Source: Pantoea piersonii (GTDB taxonomy: Bacteria > Pseudomonadota > Gammaproteobacteria > Enterobacterales > Enterobacteriaceae). Taken from it: a stretch of DNA of 64,000 nucleotides. Within the stretch, counting starts at the first letter, position 1, and every line of letters starts with the position of its first letter. Made by a program: the position numbers and the translations under genes. The stretch is taken from positions 270,023 to 334,022 of the forward strand of contig NZ_RARB01000003.1 in assembly GCF_003612015.1 (NCBI RefSeq), written 5' to 3'. Below the pieces are notes generated by a model. The model saw only the letters and a program-made list of their open reading frames with translations, ran no database searches and was not told the origin of the DNA. This document shows, piece by piece, positions 52,161 to 62,392 of this stretch.

Positions 52161-53723
52161 ATGCAAATACTGACTTCGCGACAACACCGGTTAATGAAAT
52201 TACTGTTGCACCAGGCGGCGCCGCAGCCGATTGGGCAGTTAGCGTTACAGCTTGGCGTCTCTGGAAAAACCATTCAGCGTGACCTGCAGGGGCTGGAGAG
52301 CTGGCTCAGCAACTGGGCGCTGACGCTGGAGAAATCGCCCGGCCGCGGCGTTCGGTTACGGGTAGATAATATCCAGCAGCGTTTGCAGCTGGAACAGCAG
52401 CTGAACGGCGGCGATGCGGCTGCTGACGCGCTCAGCCACAACAGCCGGCGGGTAAAAATCGCCTCGCAGCTGCTGAGCGAAGCCCCGCGCGCCACCTCGA
52501 TTAGCAAGTTGTCCGAGCGCTACTTTATCAGCCACGCCTCGATTGTGAACGACCTGAAAGTAATTGAGGAGTGGCTGCAGCCGCTGGGGTTAACGCTGCA
52601 GCGCGGGCCCGGCGGCACCCATATTGAGGGTAATGAGCAGACGCTGCGCCAGGCGATGGTGTCGCTGATCAACGATGTGATGCAGCAAAACGTCGCGGGC
52701 GCGCCGCTGCTGCCCAGACTCGATCCCGGCAGCCAGCAAGCGCTGGTGCACTACTTCGGCGAGGAAGATGTCGCCTTTGTGCAGGCGCTGCTGCTGCAGA
52801 TGGAGCAGCAACTCAGCTACCCGCTTGGCGACGCCTGGTATCTCAATCTGTGCACGCACATCCTGATCATGATGCACCGCATGGCGCAGGGCAACGCGCT
52901 GGCGCTGGAAGCGCTGACCTCTGTACAGGATCTGGATAAGCCCATTCTCGCTATCGCCCGGCAGATGGTGACGCGTATTGAACAGCGTATCGGCTGTACA
53001 TTACCGGCGGATGAGGTCGGCTTTATTTATCAATATATCGTTTCCTCCGGCATTGTGGTGGAAGAGCGTGGCGATCAGGTGTTGCTACATAATCAATTTT
53101 CCACCGCTGAGTCGGTTAAAATAACCTGCGAATTAATCGATCGCTTCTCAGATTTTATTCAGCAGGACTTAGCGCACGACCGTTTATTATTTGAAGGCTT
53201 ACTCGTACATATAAAGCCTTTATTAAACCGGCTCAAATACCATATTCATATTCGTAACCCGCTGCTGGACGATATTAAGCAGGAGATGGAAAGGATATTT
53301 TTCCTGACGCAGCAGGCAATGCAGCAAACCGCGCAAACATTTGCCCTTTCGCCGGTGGCCGACGATGAAATTGGTTATTTGTGCGTACATTTCCAGGCGG
53401 CGCTGGAGCGGCAAATTGCTCACAAACGCATTCTGGTGGTGTGCTCCAGCGGCGTCGGCACATCACACCTGCTGAAGAGCCGCATATTGCGCGCCTTCCC
53501 TGACTGGGAAATTGCTGGCGTGGTCTCAGCCAGCAATCAGGCCGCGTTTTGCCAGCACCACAGGGTGGATTTGGTCATCACCACCATCCATCTCGACGCC
53601 GGCACCATTCCGGCGGTGTATGTCAGTGCCTTTTTTAATGATGACGATATCCGGCGGGTCACCGACGCCATGATTGGCAGCCAGCTGCCCAACGGCGCGC
53701 CCTGCGCGTTGACCACACATTGA
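52161..53723 (+). CDS. PRD-containing PTS transcriptional activator (BglG/MtlR type)
   Basis: A 520-residue regulator. Order: helix-turn-helix (about 8-60), a second winged-helix/Mga-like domain (about 95-155), two PTS regulation domains (PRD1 about 180-290, PRD2 about 300-410) with conserved histidines (ILIMMHRM; VHIKPLLNRL), and an EIIB-like domain whose phosphorylatable cysteine is Cys428 in VVCSSGVGTSH. Unlike MtlR/LicR it has no C-terminal EIIA domain; that is supplied by the next gene. It activates DNA transcription rather than antiterminating, since it begins with HTH, not a CAT RNA-binding domain. It is the first gene of a probable six-gene operon. Start ATG after AAAGGGTG. Confidence 0.85.
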   Translation: MQILTSRQHRLMKLLLHQAAPQPIGQLALQLGVSGKTIQRDLQGLESWLSNWALTLEKSPGRGVRLRVDNIQQRLQLEQQLNGGDAAADALSHNSRRVKIASQLLSEAPRATSISKLSERYFISHASIVNDLKVIEEWLQPLGLTLQRGPGGTHIEGNEQTLRQAMVSLINDVMQQNVAGAPLLPRLDPGSQQALVHYFGEEDVAFVQALLLQMEQQLSYPLGDAWYLNLCTHILIMMHRMAQGNALALEALTSVQDLDKPILAIARQMVTRIEQRIGCTLPADEVGFIYQYIVSSGIVVEERGDQVLLHNQFSTAESVKITCELIDRFSDFIQQDLAHDRLLFEGLLVHIKPLLNRLKYHIHIRNPLLDDIKQEMERIFFLTQQAMQQTAQTFALSPVADDEIGYLCVHFQAALERQIAHKRILVVCSSGVGTSHLLKSRILRAFPDWEIAGVVSASNQAAFCQHHRVDLVITTIHLDAGTIPAVYVSAFFNDDDIRRVTDAMIGSQLPNGAPCALTTH

Positions 53724-53740
53724 TTGAATGAGGAACAACG

Positions 53741-54211
53741 ATGGATATTTCCCGCATTCTGACGCCGCGCCGCGTTAACCTGGCGCTGACCGCCACCAGT
53801 AAAGAGGAGGCGATTAACGAACTCACCGACCTGCTGGTGAGCGACGGCACCATCAGCGATCGCGCGGCCTTTATCAGGGATGTCTGGCTGCGTGAAGCCG
53901 AAGGCTCGACCGGCTTCGAAAACCATATCGCTATCCCGCACGGCAAGTCGTCGGCGGTCAAACAAACCACGCTCGCCATTGGCCGCACCCAACAGGATAT
54001 TCCGTGGGAAACGCTTGATGGCAGCCAGGTGCGCTGCATCATCCTGTTCGCCGTGCGGCTGGAGGATCAGAACACCACCCATATTCGCCTGTTGTCGCAG
54101 GTGGCCAGCGCGCTGGCCGATGATGAGGTGATAGCCCAACTGCTGGCGGAAAATGACCCCGGCAATATTATCCGGCTGTTTAGTCAGTACGCCGAAACCG
54201 ACCTCTGTTAA
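53741..54211 (+). CDS. PTS EIIA component, fructose/mannitol type
   Basis: A 156-residue cytosolic phosphocarrier of the EIIA type 2 family. The phosphorylated histidine is His67 in IAIPHGKSSAV. It takes phosphate from HPr and passes it to the EIIB encoded next. It starts 17 bp after the regulator gene, after GAGGAA. It may also phosphorylate the PRD regulator. Confidence 0.9.
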   Translation: MDISRILTPRRVNLALTATSKEEAINELTDLLVSDGTISDRAAFIRDVWLREAEGSTGFENHIAIPHGKSSAVKQTTLAIGRTQQDIPWETLDGSQVRCIILFAVRLEDQNTTHIRLLSQVASALADDEVIAQLLAENDPGNIIRLFSQYAETDLC

Positions 54212-54235
54212 CACCCTACTACTCTGAGGTGCCAC

Positions 54236-54550
54236 ATGAATATCGTCTGTGTAGCGGCCTGCACCGCAGGCATCGCGCATACCTATATTGCGCGCGAAAA
54301 ACTGATTAAAGGGGCTCACGCACTGGGCCATACCATCCACGTCGAAACGCAGGGCACCATCGGTACCGAAACACCGCTGACGCGCGAGCAGATCGACGCT
54401 GCTGACGTGGTGATCCTCGCCGTTGACGTCAAGATCAAAGGCGAAGAGCGCTTTCAGGGCAAGCCCATCGTGCGAGTGAAAACCGAAGTGGTGATCAAGT
54501 CACCGGTGAAATTCCTCGAAAAAGTGGCGGATTCACTGGCGCGCGCCTGA
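54236..54550 (+). CDS. PTS EIIB component, fructose type
   Basis: A 104-residue domain of the fructose-specific IIB family. The phosphorylated Cys9 is in VAACTAGIAHTYIA, the family signature. It is a separate polypeptide, as in the E. coli Frw/Frv systems. Ribosome-binding site GAGGTG. The substrate is likely a ketose or hexitol-like sugar, not necessarily fructose. Confidence 0.9.
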   Translation: MNIVCVAACTAGIAHTYIAREKLIKGAHALGHTIHVETQGTIGTETPLTREQIDAADVVILAVDVKIKGEERFQGKPIVRVKTEVVIKSPVKFLEKVADSLARA

Positions 54551-54561
54551 GGAGATCGATC

Positions 54562-55653
54562 ATGAACGATCACAAACGTCAGTACGGCCAGGAGATTAAA
54601 GGCCATCTGCTTACCGGGATCTCATGGATGATTCCGCTGATCGTCGCCGCCGGGATCTGTATCGCGCTCGGCCAGGTGATTGGCGGGCCGGACGTCGGCA
54701 AGCAGGACGGCAGCGTCGCATGGATGCTGAACCAGATCGGCGGCTGGGGCATGGGGCTGATTGTGCCGCTGATCGGCGCGGCCATTGCTTACTCGATTGC
54801 CGATCGTCCCGGCTTCGCCCCCGGTCTGATCGTCGGCTTTATCTGCGGCCAGATCGGCACGGGCTTTATCGGCGGCATCCTGGGCGGTTTCCTTGTCGGC
54901 TATACCGTCCTGCTGCTGCGCCGGGCGATCAAACTGCCACAGTCGATGCAGGGACTGATGCCGATAATGGTGCTGCCGCTGTTAAGCACCATTATTGCCG
55001 GGCTGTTGATGATGACCTTTATCGGCCAGCCGATCGTCTGGCTGCAGAAAGCGCTGATTCATCTGCTGGAATCCATGCAGGGCGGCTCAAAGTTCGTGCT
55101 GGGCGCGGTTCTCGGCGCGATGGCCACCTTCGACTTCGGCGGGCCGATCAATAAAACCATGTCGCTGTTCGCCGACGGCATGCTGGTGGACGGCATTTAC
55201 GGGCCGGAAGCGGTGAAGTTTGTCGGATCGATCATTCCGCCTTTCGGTATCACCCTCTCTTATCTGCTGACGCGCCATAAGTACACCAAAGCGGAGAAAG
55301 AGGCACTGAAAGCCGCCTTCCCAATGGGCATCTGCATGATTACCGAAGGAGTGATCCCGATTGCCGCACGCGATTTGCTGCGCGTAGTGGCCAGCTGCGT
55401 GGTGGCCTCCGCTCTGGCCGGTGGGCTGATTATGACGTGGGGCGTGGAAGCGCCGGTGCCACACGGCGGCATGTTTGTGGTGCCGCTGTTTACCAAACCC
55501 TGGCTGTTCTGCCTGGCGCTGGGCATCGGCACTCTGGTGTGCGGCGTGATGCTCTCGGTGATCAAGAAACCGGTCACCCAGCAGGATGAAGAGTTTGATG
55601 ACGTGGAAGCGCCGGGCGTCCGCGATGAAGAGATTAAATTCACTCTGGAATAA
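54562..55653 (+). CDS. PTS EIIC component, fructose type
   Basis: A 363-residue membrane permease subunit of the fructose PTS family with about 9-10 helices. The sugar-site motif is visible as CMITEGVIPIAARD (family GITEGAIP), and DFGGPINK is the other hallmark. GGAG precedes the ATG. It transports and, with IIB, phosphorylates the sugar. Confidence 0.9.
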   Translation: MNDHKRQYGQEIKGHLLTGISWMIPLIVAAGICIALGQVIGGPDVGKQDGSVAWMLNQIGGWGMGLIVPLIGAAIAYSIADRPGFAPGLIVGFICGQIGTGFIGGILGGFLVGYTVLLLRRAIKLPQSMQGLMPIMVLPLLSTIIAGLLMMTFIGQPIVWLQKALIHLLESMQGGSKFVLGAVLGAMATFDFGGPINKTMSLFADGMLVDGIYGPEAVKFVGSIIPPFGITLSYLLTRHKYTKAEKEALKAAFPMGICMITEGVIPIAARDLLRVVASCVVASALAGGLIMTWGVEAPVPHGGMFVVPLFTKPWLFCLALGIGTLVCGVMLSVIKKPVTQQDEEFDDVEAPGVRDEEIKFTLE

Positions 55654-55662
55654 GGAGCCGTC

Positions 55663-56514
55663 ATGTTTGCCATGATGAACGATCTGATTCAGGCCGCCTT
55701 TCAGCACAGATATGCAGTGCTGGCGATCAACTGCTTCAACCTGGAAACCGCCCGCGCGGCGATTCAGGCGGCCGAACAGCAGCGCGCCCCGCTGATCCTG
55801 AATGTCTATCAGGGCCACAGTGCGCATTTTCCACCGACGGTGGCGGTGCCGCTGGTGCAGGCGCTGGCCAGTAACGCTACGGTGCCGGTGGCGCTGGCGC
55901 TTGACCACGGCAAAGCCTTTTCACTGCTTTGTCAGGCGTTTCGCGCCGGCTTTACCGGGCTGATGATTGACGCCTCAGCCGACCCGCTGGCAGATAACAT
56001 TCGTCAGACCGCGGCGGTGGTGAGGATGGCGCACACCGCCGGCGTGTGCGTCGAGGGCGAACTGGGGCATATCGCCGATGCACCTACCTACGAGCTGGCC
56101 GATGCCTCGGTGAAGATGACCCAGGTCCAGGATGTGCTGCCGTTCATTGAGCAGACCGATATCGATCTGCTGGCTATTTCGGTCGGTACCGCGCACGGGC
56201 TCTATCCGCCGGGTGTGAAGCCGAAGATCGATTTTCAGCGGCTGCAGGAACTGCACGCCGTATCGACACGCCCGCTGGCGCTGCACGGCGGTTCCGGCAC
56301 CCCGGCAGAGGATATTCGTCGCGTCAGCGAGTATGGCGTCGCCAAAATCAACCTGGGCGCCGCAGTGTTTGACGCCGGTAAGCGCGCAGTGCAGCAGGCG
56401 CTGCAGCAGCATCCGCACGCCGAGCTGGCCGATCTGCTCGGGCTGATGGAGTCCGCCTGTCGCGAAGTGGTGGCTGAGTATCTGGGCTGGTCGGGGTCGG
56501 CGAACCGGGCTTGA
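55663..56514 (+). CDS. Class II ketose-bisphosphate aldolase, first paralogue
   Basis: A 283-residue zinc aldolase of the KbaY/GatY/FbaA class II family. Zinc and catalytic motifs: ALDHG (Asp and His), EGELGHI, GTAHGLYPPG and LHGGSG, all intact. It starts 9 bp after EIIC, after GGAG, so it belongs to the PTS operon. It should split a phosphorylated ketose into two trioses. It is clearly different in sequence from the second aldolase 130 bp downstream, so not a recent duplicate. Confidence 0.87.
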   Translation: MFAMMNDLIQAAFQHRYAVLAINCFNLETARAAIQAAEQQRAPLILNVYQGHSAHFPPTVAVPLVQALASNATVPVALALDHGKAFSLLCQAFRAGFTGLMIDASADPLADNIRQTAAVVRMAHTAGVCVEGELGHIADAPTYELADASVKMTQVQDVLPFIEQTDIDLLAISVGTAHGLYPPGVKPKIDFQRLQELHAVSTRPLALHGGSGTPAEDIRRVSEYGVAKINLGAAVFDAGKRAVQQALQQHPHAELADLLGLMESACREVVAEYLGWSGSANRA

Positions 56515-56529
56515 CGTTTTACACCTTAT

Positions 56530-56560
56530 CGTAGCGGCGTGTTTTATTGCGCCGCTACGG
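56530..56560. repeat. Palindromic intergenic repeat, copy 1
   Basis: A 10-bp perfect stem (CGTAGCGGCG with CGCCGCTACG) and a loop TGTTTTATTG. A second copy in opposite orientation lies at 57521-57555, on the other side of the next aldolase gene. It could act as a partial terminator or RNA-stabilising hairpin. Confidence 0.7.
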
Positions 56561-56644
56561 AATGCAGAAGATTTCCCACTTTATCCATCATCGGGTCGGC
56601 GCGCGCGTCGGCTCTGGTTAAACTCACGTTAAGGAAAAATTAAC

Positions 56645-57508
56645 ATGTTGATTTCAATGAAAGAAATGTTAGCACCTACCCGTGAACATCGCTTTGCCAT
56701 CGGCGCATTTAACGTCGCTGACAGCTGCTTTATCCGCGCGGTGGTCGAGGAAGCGGAAGCCACCAGCACGCCGGCCATTATCTCCATTCACCCGAGCGAG
56801 CTGGAGTTCGTTACCGACGCGTTCTTTGGTTACGTGCGTGAGCGCACGCTGAAAAGCAAAGTGCCGTTTACCCTGCATCTCGATCACGGTGCGTCCATCG
56901 CTCAGGTGCTGCGCGCTATTCAGTGCGGTTTTACGTCAGTGATGATTGACGGCTCGCTGCTGCCGTATGAAGAGAACGTGGCGCTGACCAGAGAGGTGGT
57001 AACGCTGGCGCATGCAGTCGGCGTGTCGGTAGAGGGCGAGCTTGGCACCATCGGCGATACCGGCACTACGGTGGAAGGCGGCGTAAGCAAGGTGATTTAC
57101 ACCGAACCGGCGCAGGCAGAAGATTTCGTGCAGCGCACCGGCGTTGATACGCTGGCCGTGGCAATTGGTACGGCGCATGGCATCTACCCGAAAGATATGA
57201 AGCCAGAGCTGCAGATGCACATCCTGAAGGAGATTTCCCAGCGCGTGGATATTCCCCTGGTGTTGCACGGCGGCTCGGCCAACCCGGACGCTGAGATTGC
57301 CGAAGCGGTGACGCTTGGCGTCGGCAAAATCAATATTTCCAGCGACATGAAGTACGCCTATTTCGCTAAGCTGCGCGAGATTCTGGCACGTGAAAGCTGG
57401 TGGGATCCCAACGTGATTTATCCGGATGCCATCGCCGCCGCCAAAGCGGTGATCCGCTACAAAATGAATCTGTTTGGCGGGCTGGGCAAAGCAGGGTTAT
57501 ATCGCTAA
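56645..57508 (+). CDS. Class II ketose-bisphosphate aldolase, second paralogue (KbaY-like)
   Basis: A 287-residue class II aldolase. Motifs: HLDHGAS, EGELGTIGDTG, GTAHGIYPKDMKPEL, LHGGSANPD and KINISSDMK, all complete. It resembles the tagatose/ketose-1,6-bisphosphate aldolases (KbaY, GatY, YdjI group) more than the first paralogue does. It lies 130 bp beyond that gene, after a palindromic repeat, so transcription may be partly separate. Start ATG after AAGGAAAAA. Confidence 0.87.
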   Translation: MLISMKEMLAPTREHRFAIGAFNVADSCFIRAVVEEAEATSTPAIISIHPSELEFVTDAFFGYVRERTLKSKVPFTLHLDHGASIAQVLRAIQCGFTSVMIDGSLLPYEENVALTREVVTLAHAVGVSVEGELGTIGDTGTTVEGGVSKVIYTEPAQAEDFVQRTGVDTLAVAIGTAHGIYPKDMKPELQMHILKEISQRVDIPLVLHGGSANPDAEIAEAVTLGVGKINISSDMKYAYFAKLREILARESWWDPNVIYPDAIAAAKAVIRYKMNLFGGLGKAGLYR

Positions 57509-57520
57509 AAGCTGCCCCAT

Positions 57521-57555
57521 CCGTAGCGGCGCCGCAATACAACACGCTGCTACGG
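57521..57555. repeat. Palindromic intergenic repeat, copy 2 (inverted)
   Basis: Its reverse complement equals copy 1 (56530-56560) apart from two base changes, a 3-nt insertion and one extra base at the end. It forms a stem CCGTAGCGGCG/CGCTGCTACGG with one mismatch. It lies between the convergent second aldolase and PheC-like genes. Confidence 0.7.
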
Positions 57556-57577
57556 TAGGGGTATGTCGTGCGCGCTG

Positions 57578-58342
57578 TTACTTCATCACGCCCAGCCACT
57601 GCTGCGCGATCTGCGCATATTCGCCGGTGGCGGTGCTGAGATGCAACCACTGATCGACATACAGCTTCCAGCTCATATCATCACGCGGGATCATGTAAGC
57701 CTTCTCGCCATACTGCATCGGCTGCTGCGGATTAATGGCGCACAGCGACGGATAGTGCTGCTGCTGGAACAGCGCTTCGGAGGCGTCAGTGATCATTACG
57801 TCAGCTTTCTTATCCACCAGCTGCTGGAAAATGGTGGTATTTTCCGCCAGCTGCAGACTGGCCTGCGGCAGAAGCCTGTGTACAAAGGCTTCGTTGGTGC
57901 CGCCGGCCGGTTCGATCACCCGTACCTCCGGCTTGTTGATTTGCTCAACCCGCTGATACTTCGCTTTATCGGCGCAGCGCACCAGCGGGATTTTGCCATC
58001 GACGCCGAGCGGCTGGGCGAACCAGGCGATCTGCTGGCGCTTTAGCGTCACCGACACGCCGCCCAGCGCGATATCGCACTGCTTCTCTTTGAAATCCTGC
58101 GACAGGGTTTTCCAGGTGGTCGGCACCCAGCTGATTTTCGCGTCAAGGCTGGCGGCCAGCGACTGCGCCATGGTGATATCCAGCCCCTCATACTGGCCAT
58201 CCGGGCGCAGATAAGTGTAGGGCTTGTAGTCGCCGGTGGTGCAGACCTTCAGGGTTTTGCTGGCGAGAATTTGATCCAGACGGGCGTCCGCCTGCGCAAT
58301 GCCGCTGGCCAGCAGCAGCGCGCTGAAAAGGTATTTACGCAT
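57578..58342 (-). CDS. pheC: PheC-like periplasmic cyclohexadienyl dehydratase
   Basis: A 254-residue exported protein with signal peptide 1-18 (GIAQA) and the fold of amino-acid solute-binding proteins. It is much closer to the P. aeruginosa cyclohexadienyl dehydratase PheC as I remember it: RLDQIL, TTGDYKPYTY, PAGGTNE, TIFQQLVDKKADVMITDASEA, LCAINPQQP and YVDQWLH are shared at the same spacing. The glutamate of TDAsEA (Glu189), which aligns with the catalytic Glu of PheC, is kept. PheC converts prephenate to phenylpyruvate and arogenate to phenylalanine in the periplasm. No ABC permease or ATPase gene is adjacent, which also argues against a transport role. The alternative is an orphan binding protein. 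Confidence 0.72.
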   Translation of the reverse strand: MRKYLFSALLLASGIAQADARLDQILASKTLKVCTTGDYKPYTYLRPDGQYEGLDITMAQSLAASLDAKISWVPTTWKTLSQDFKEKQCDIALGGVSVTLKRQQIAWFAQPLGVDGKIPLVRCADKAKYQRVEQINKPEVRVIEPAGGTNEAFVHRLLPQASLQLAENTTIFQQLVDKKADVMITDASEALFQQQHYPSLCAINPQQPMQYGEKAYMIPRDDMSWKLYVDQWLHLSTATGEYAQIAQQWLGVMK

Positions 58343-58500
58343 TGTTCTTCTTCTGTATGGCGTGATGAGTGTGGACAGAGTGTGTCATAACCCGCCCGAT
58401 TATTGCTTCCAGCGCAAAAGTCTTGTGATCCGAATCCCATTTTTCCGCCGCTGCTGAGCGCGTAAAGTAGCCGTCTATTGCAACACACATGAGATTATCA

Positions 58501-59082
58501 ATGAGCAACATTCTTATTATCGACGGCGGTAAAACCTTCGCCCACTCCAAAGGCGAACTGAACCACACCCTGACCGAAGTAGCGGCCAGCCAGCTGCGCG
58601 ACCTGGGGCATCAGGTCAGCGTCACTGTTGCCGACAGCGACTACGTAATCGCGGAAGAAGTGCAAAAGTATCGCGACAGCGACGTGGTTATTTATCAGAT
58701 GCCGGGCTGGTGGATGGGCGAGCCCTGGACGGTGAAACGCTATATCGACGAGATCTTTACCGAAGGTCACGGCGTGCTCTACGCCAGCGATGGCCGCTCA
58801 CGCGCCGACGCCAGCAAAAAATATGGTTCGGGCGGTCTGCTGCAGGGCAAAAAATATATGCTGTCGCTGACCTGGAACGCGCCGCTGGAAGCCTTTACCG
58901 ATCCGGATCAGTTCTTTGAAGGCGTCGGCGTCGACGGCCTCTATCTGCACTTCCATAAAGCGAACCAGTTCCTGGGAATGGAGGCGCTGCCGACCTTTAT
59001 CTGTAACGACGTCATCAAGATGCCGGACGTGCCGCGCGATATTGCACGTTATCGGACACATCTCAGCGAGATCTTTGCTTAA
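58501..59082 (+). CDS. mdaB: NADPH:quinone oxidoreductase MdaB
   Basis: A 193-residue FAD-containing flavodoxin-fold enzyme that reduces quinones by two electrons (protection from redox cycling). The conserved YQMPGWWMGEPW and DGRSRADASKKYGSGG regions are like E. coli. The start at 58501 (MSNILI) is preferred over an ATG four codons earlier by family alignment. It is divergent from the pheC-like gene across 158 bp and is followed by ygiN, its functional partner, after 31 bp. Confidence 0.95.
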   Translation: MSNILIIDGGKTFAHSKGELNHTLTEVAASQLRDLGHQVSVTVADSDYVIAEEVQKYRDSDVVIYQMPGWWMGEPWTVKRYIDEIFTEGHGVLYASDGRSRADASKKYGSGGLLQGKKYMLSLTWNAPLEAFTDPDQFFEGVGVDGLYLHFHKANQFLGMEALPTFICNDVIKMPDVPRDIARYRTHLSEIFA

Positions 59083-59113
59083 CTGAAAGCGTGCCCGCAA
59101 ACAGGAGACGTAA

Positions 59114-59422
59114 ATGCTAACGGTAGTTGCTGAGATTTGTATTAAACCAGGACATCGCAATAAAGTGCTAGAGGCGATCTCTTCGCTTATCCCGATGGTG
59201 CTGGCCGAAGAGGGCTGCCATCAGTATGACGCGCTGGTCGATCACCAGGCGCAGGTGCCATGGAAGCATAATTCGCCCGACTCCATCTTTATGCTGGAGC
59301 AGTGGGAGTCGCTGCGCCATCTGGAGCAGCATCAGCAGATGCCGCATATGGAAGCGCATCGCGAAAAGATCAAAGATGACGTGCTGGACGTGAAGATTCT
59401 GGTGCTGGAGCCTACGGCCTGA
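59114..59422 (+). CDS. ygiN: Quinol monooxygenase YgiN
   Basis: A 102-residue ABM-domain protein (ferredoxin-like dimer) that oxidises menadiol; with MdaB it makes a quinone redox cycle. The sequence MLTVVAEI at the start and FMLEQWESLRHLEQH in the middle match the family. Ribosome-binding site AGGAG. Second gene of the mdaB-ygiN operon, with a strong terminator directly after. Confidence 0.94.
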   Translation: MLTVVAEICIKPGHRNKVLEAISSLIPMVLAEEGCHQYDALVDHQAQVPWKHNSPDSIFMLEQWESLRHLEQHQQMPHMEAHREKIKDDVLDVKILVLEPTA

Positions 59423-59440
59423 TTTAACGCGCTGACACGC

Positions 59441-59472
59441 GCCGCGCGCCTGCTGGCTCGCGGCTTTTTTTT
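59441..59472 (+). terminator. mdaB-ygiN intrinsic terminator
   Basis: GCCGCG pairs with CGCGGC (59441-59446 with 59459-59464), with further pairing inside, followed by eight T residues (59465-59472). A strong Rho-independent terminator that ends one base before the stop of the convergent LysR gene. Confidence 0.85.
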
Positions 59473-59473
59473 G

Positions 59474-60373
59474 TCAGAAACGCGCCTGCAAAGCGATCTC
59501 CTCATGGAGAAAGTCAAGAAAGCAGGTGATGCGCGACGCCAGCTCCGCGTTGCGGTAGTAAACGGCATGCACCGGCAGTCTGATGTCGTGCGTCTGCTGC
59601 ACCAGCACCTCTTTTAACCGGCCCTCGGCGAGATCCTGATGGCTAACGAAGTCAGATATGCGTGCGATGCCCTGTCCCGCCAGGGTGAGCTGACGGATGA
59701 TTTCGCCGCTGGATGCAGCGATAGTCGGCTGAATGCGCAGCAGCTCGCCTTCGCGCTGCCAGACGGGCCAGACGTTGTGCATCTCCAGCTGGCTGAAGCC
59801 AATAAGCTGATGCTGTGCCAGCGCCTCGACGCTCTGCGGCTCGCCATATTTCTGCAAATAGTCCGGGCTGGCCAGCAGCCGCACCTTACTGCTGCCGAGC
59901 ATCCGGGCGCGCATGGTCGAATCCCGCAGCTCGCCGATGCGAATGGCGATATCGGTCTGCTGCTCCAGCAGATCGATAACGATATCGTCGGTATTGAGCT
60001 CCAGCTGGATCAGCGGATAGCGCTGCCGGAACGCGCCGATCAGCGGCACGATAACGTGCTGCATGAAAGGGGCCGCGGCGTTGATACGCAGGCGGCCTGA
60101 CGGCGTTTCTCTCCGTCGGGCGATCTGCTCTTCCGCCTGCTCGACGGAAAGCAGTATCTGGCGCGCGTGGGTAAGGAAAAGCTGGCCCTCTTCGGTTAAG
60201 GCCAGCCGCCGCGTGGTGCGGTGCAGCAGGGTGCTGTTGAGTTTAGCTTCGAGGCGGCTCAGGGCGCGGCTCACGCCTGAACTGGTTTGATCCAGCAGCT
60301 CCGCCGCCGAGGTGATTGAACCGCAGTCCGCCACCGCTACCAGCACGCGCAGCTCTTCCAGCGTGACTTTCAT
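59474..60373 (-). CDS. LysR-family transcriptional regulator
   Basis: A 299-residue LysR regulator with an N-terminal winged helix-turn-helix (about 1-60, SITSAAELLDQTSSGVSRAL) and a periplasmic-binding-like effector domain (about 88-290). The second of two adjacent ATG codons is chosen since GGAG is only 3 nt from the first. It is convergent with ygiN and lies 74 bp downstream of parE on the same strand. It resembles the CrgA/DsdC-like subgroup without close identity, so target and effector are unknown. Confidence 0.88.
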   Translation of the reverse strand: MKVTLEELRVLVAVADCGSITSAAELLDQTSSGVSRALSRLEAKLNSTLLHRTTRRLALTEEGQLFLTHARQILLSVEQAEEQIARRRETPSGRLRINAAAPFMQHVIVPLIGAFRQRYPLIQLELNTDDIVIDLLEQQTDIAIRIGELRDSTMRARMLGSSKVRLLASPDYLQKYGEPQSVEALAQHQLIGFSQLEMHNVWPVWQREGELLRIQPTIAASSGEIIRQLTLAGQGIARISDFVSHQDLAEGRLKEVLVQQTHDIRLPVHAVYYRNAELASRITCFLDFLHEEIALQARF

Positions 60374-60449
60374 CATCTACTCCGTTGCGCGGCGGACGCG
60401 CTAAACAGGGCCGCAGCCCTGAGTGATGCACGACGCCGCAGCGCGATGA

Positions 60450-62354
<1,905 letters not shown>

Positions 62355-62392
62355 CTAATCAGAAGCGTGAAATTATGTGCAATTTCCGCGAG

